Positions 6,537-7,083 of a DNA stretch of 7,083 nucleotides are shown one piece after another. The stretch covers positions 1 through 7,083 of the forward strand of contig JBKQWK010000067.1 in NCBI GenBank assembly GCA_052139595.1, written 5' to 3'. Each line of letters opens with the position of its first letter. Position 1 is the stretch's first letter. The DNA comes from JBKQWK01 sp052139595 (lineage in GTDB: Bacteria; Actinomycetota; Thermoleophilia; UBA2241). Below the pieces are notes generated by a model. It worked only from the letters and a program-made list of their open reading frames with translations. It did no database searches and was not told where the DNA came from. Both the position numbers and the translations under genes were made by a program.

Positions 6537-6571
6537 TCACTTTGGTACAATCAAGTGTCACCGATTAACGG
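6508..6571. repeat. 8-bp inverted repeat flanking the prs promoter
   Basis: CCGTTAAT (6508-6515) and ATTAACGG (6564-6571) are exact reverse complements separated by 48 nt, with the prs -10 between them and the right copy just upstream of the prs ribosome binding site. It could be a pair of operator sites or a chance match. Confidence 0.35.
6543..6551 (+). promoter_or_regulatory. Extended -10 promoter of prs
   Basis: TGGTACAAT is an extended -10 (TGn then TACAAT, five of six matches to TATAAT); the flank TCA is shared with the tRNA-Gln promoter. No convincing -35 is present at normal spacing. The transcript would start near 6558, leaving a leader of about 30 nt. Confidence 0.5.
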
Positions 6572-6577
6572 ATCATC

Positions 6578-6584
6578 GAGGGGG
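6578..6584 (+). promoter_or_regulatory. Ribosome binding site of prs (decides a TTG start)
   Basis: GAGGGGG lies 5 nt before TTG at 6590. It is the best Shine-Dalgarno sequence in the window, and it fixes the otherwise easily missed TTG start of prs. The nearest in-frame ATG, at 6632, has no comparable sequence. Confidence 0.65.
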
Positions 6585-6589
6585 ATGCA

Positions 6590-7083
6590 TTGCCTGACTC
6601 ATGCTGCGTAGCGCTGACGCAGAAGCGGCTGATGCTGTTTTCCGGACGCAGCAACCCGGTCTTGGGGGCGCGCATCGCCGAGAAACTCGGCATCAGGCTC
6701 GGCGAAGTGCTACTGACGACGTTCGCCAACGGCGAACTCTACGCTCGTTACCAAGAGAGCGTCCGCGGTGCCGATGTATTCCTCGTCCAGAGCCCATCGT
6801 ATCGACTCAATGAGCACGTCATGGAACTGTTCATCATGATCCAGGCGGCCAAGCTTGCCTCAGCGCGGCGCATCACTGTGGTCCTGCCGTACTATCCGTA
6901 CTCGCGACAAGACAAAAAGAGTGCCGCTCGCGAGCCGATCACGGCCCGTCTCATGGCTACCTTGCTCGAAGCATCGGGAGCCGATCGCGTGCTGAGCATG
7001 GATTTACATCAGGGGCAGATCCAGGGATTTTTCGAGATTCCCGTCGACCACATGACGGCGGTGCCCATGCTGGCCGACTACTT
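6590..7083 (+). CDS. prs: Ribose-phosphate pyrophosphokinase (PRPP synthetase), N-terminal half; 3' end outside window
   Basis: Prs transfers pyrophosphate from ATP to ribose-5-phosphate to give PRPP, the precursor of purines, pyrimidines, NAD, histidine and tryptophan. The 164 complete codons here are about half of the usual ~315-330. Visible parts: RLMLFSGRSNP (13-23), FANGELYARYQESVRGADVF (45-64), ELFIMIQAAKLASARRITVV (79-98), the flexible ATP loop YSRQDKK (104-110), REPITARL (114-121) and the family signature DLHQGQIQGFFEIPVD (138-153). In that signature the residue after H140 is Gln where Ala, Ser or Thr is more frequent. The start is TTG 6590: a strong ribosome binding site precedes it, the frame is closed by TAA at 6566-6568, and actinobacterial Prs commonly has a 10-15 residue lead before LMLFSGR. 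ATG 6632 would cut off the conserved QKRL. Confidence 0.95.
   Translation, partial: MPDSCCVALTQKRLMLFSGRSNPVLGARIAEKLGIRLGEVLLTTFANGELYARYQESVRGADVFLVQSPSYRLNEHVMELFIMIQAAKLASARRITVVLPYYPYSRQDKKSAAREPITARLMATLLEASGADRVLSMDLHQGQIQGFFEIPVDHMTAVPMLADY

Noticed and set aside
5312..6550. 412-codon open frame on the - strand opposite glmU
   Set aside because: Same cause: GC-rich codon bias in glmU leaves the antisense frame open. No plausible start context or family resemblance.
6601..6813. 70-codon + strand frame starting at ATG 6601
   Set aside because: It is out of frame with prs, whose conserved sequence runs through the same bases from TTG 6590.

Overview
This window is a GC-rich housekeeping segment of a bacterial chromosome with every gene on the + strand. 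The order metG - tatD - rsmA - ispE - tRNA-Gln - glmU - prs is a well-known arrangement in Actinomycetota, and a related order exists in Firmicutes. The protein details point to Actinomycetota: the GlmU C-terminal region and the Prs segment around RQDKK look actinobacterial, and the RsmA wording (HWGD, DLASLDPSPT, TKAYSAVSVLVQL) recalls the Thermoleophilia as I remember them. Class-level placement is inference and not secure.

Layout: (1) 1-380 is the 3' end of an agmatinase/arginase-family ureohydrolase. (2) 421-3582 plus ispE to 4817 form a tightly packed run: metG (methionyl-tRNA synthetase), tatD (metal-dependent deoxyribonuclease), rsmA/ksgA (16S rRNA dimethyltransferase) and ispE (isoprenoid MEP pathway kinase). 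Junctions are a 7-nt gap, a 4-bp overlap and a 10-bp overlap, so these four are probably one transcription unit with coupled translation. (3) 4877-4951 is tRNA-Gln(UUG) with an encoded CCA, behind an extended -10 promoter. (4) glmU (5015-6502) has its own likely promoter and a good ribosome binding site. (5) prs (6590 to the window end, truncated) starts at a TTG behind a strong purine-rich ribosome binding site, with its own extended -10 promoter.

The genes supply translation (MetRS, rRNA methylation, tRNA-Gln), isoprenoid precursors (IspE), UDP-GlcNAc for the cell wall (GlmU) and PRPP for nucleotide, His and Trp synthesis (Prs). They are growth-linked rather than one pathway.

I found no mobile element, CRISPR array, phage gene or defence system, and no convincing undescribed system. 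The items most worth a second look are the IspE protein, which carries a hydrophilic N-terminal extension of about 50 residues and a very basic Pro/Ala/Arg-rich C-terminal tail of about 78 residues; RsmA, whose SAM-binding motif I and NLPY motif are both altered; and the two short control regions before glmU and prs, which hold inverted repeats around the promoter elements. There is no gene-free stretch longer than about 90 nt apart from the one occupied by the tRNA.
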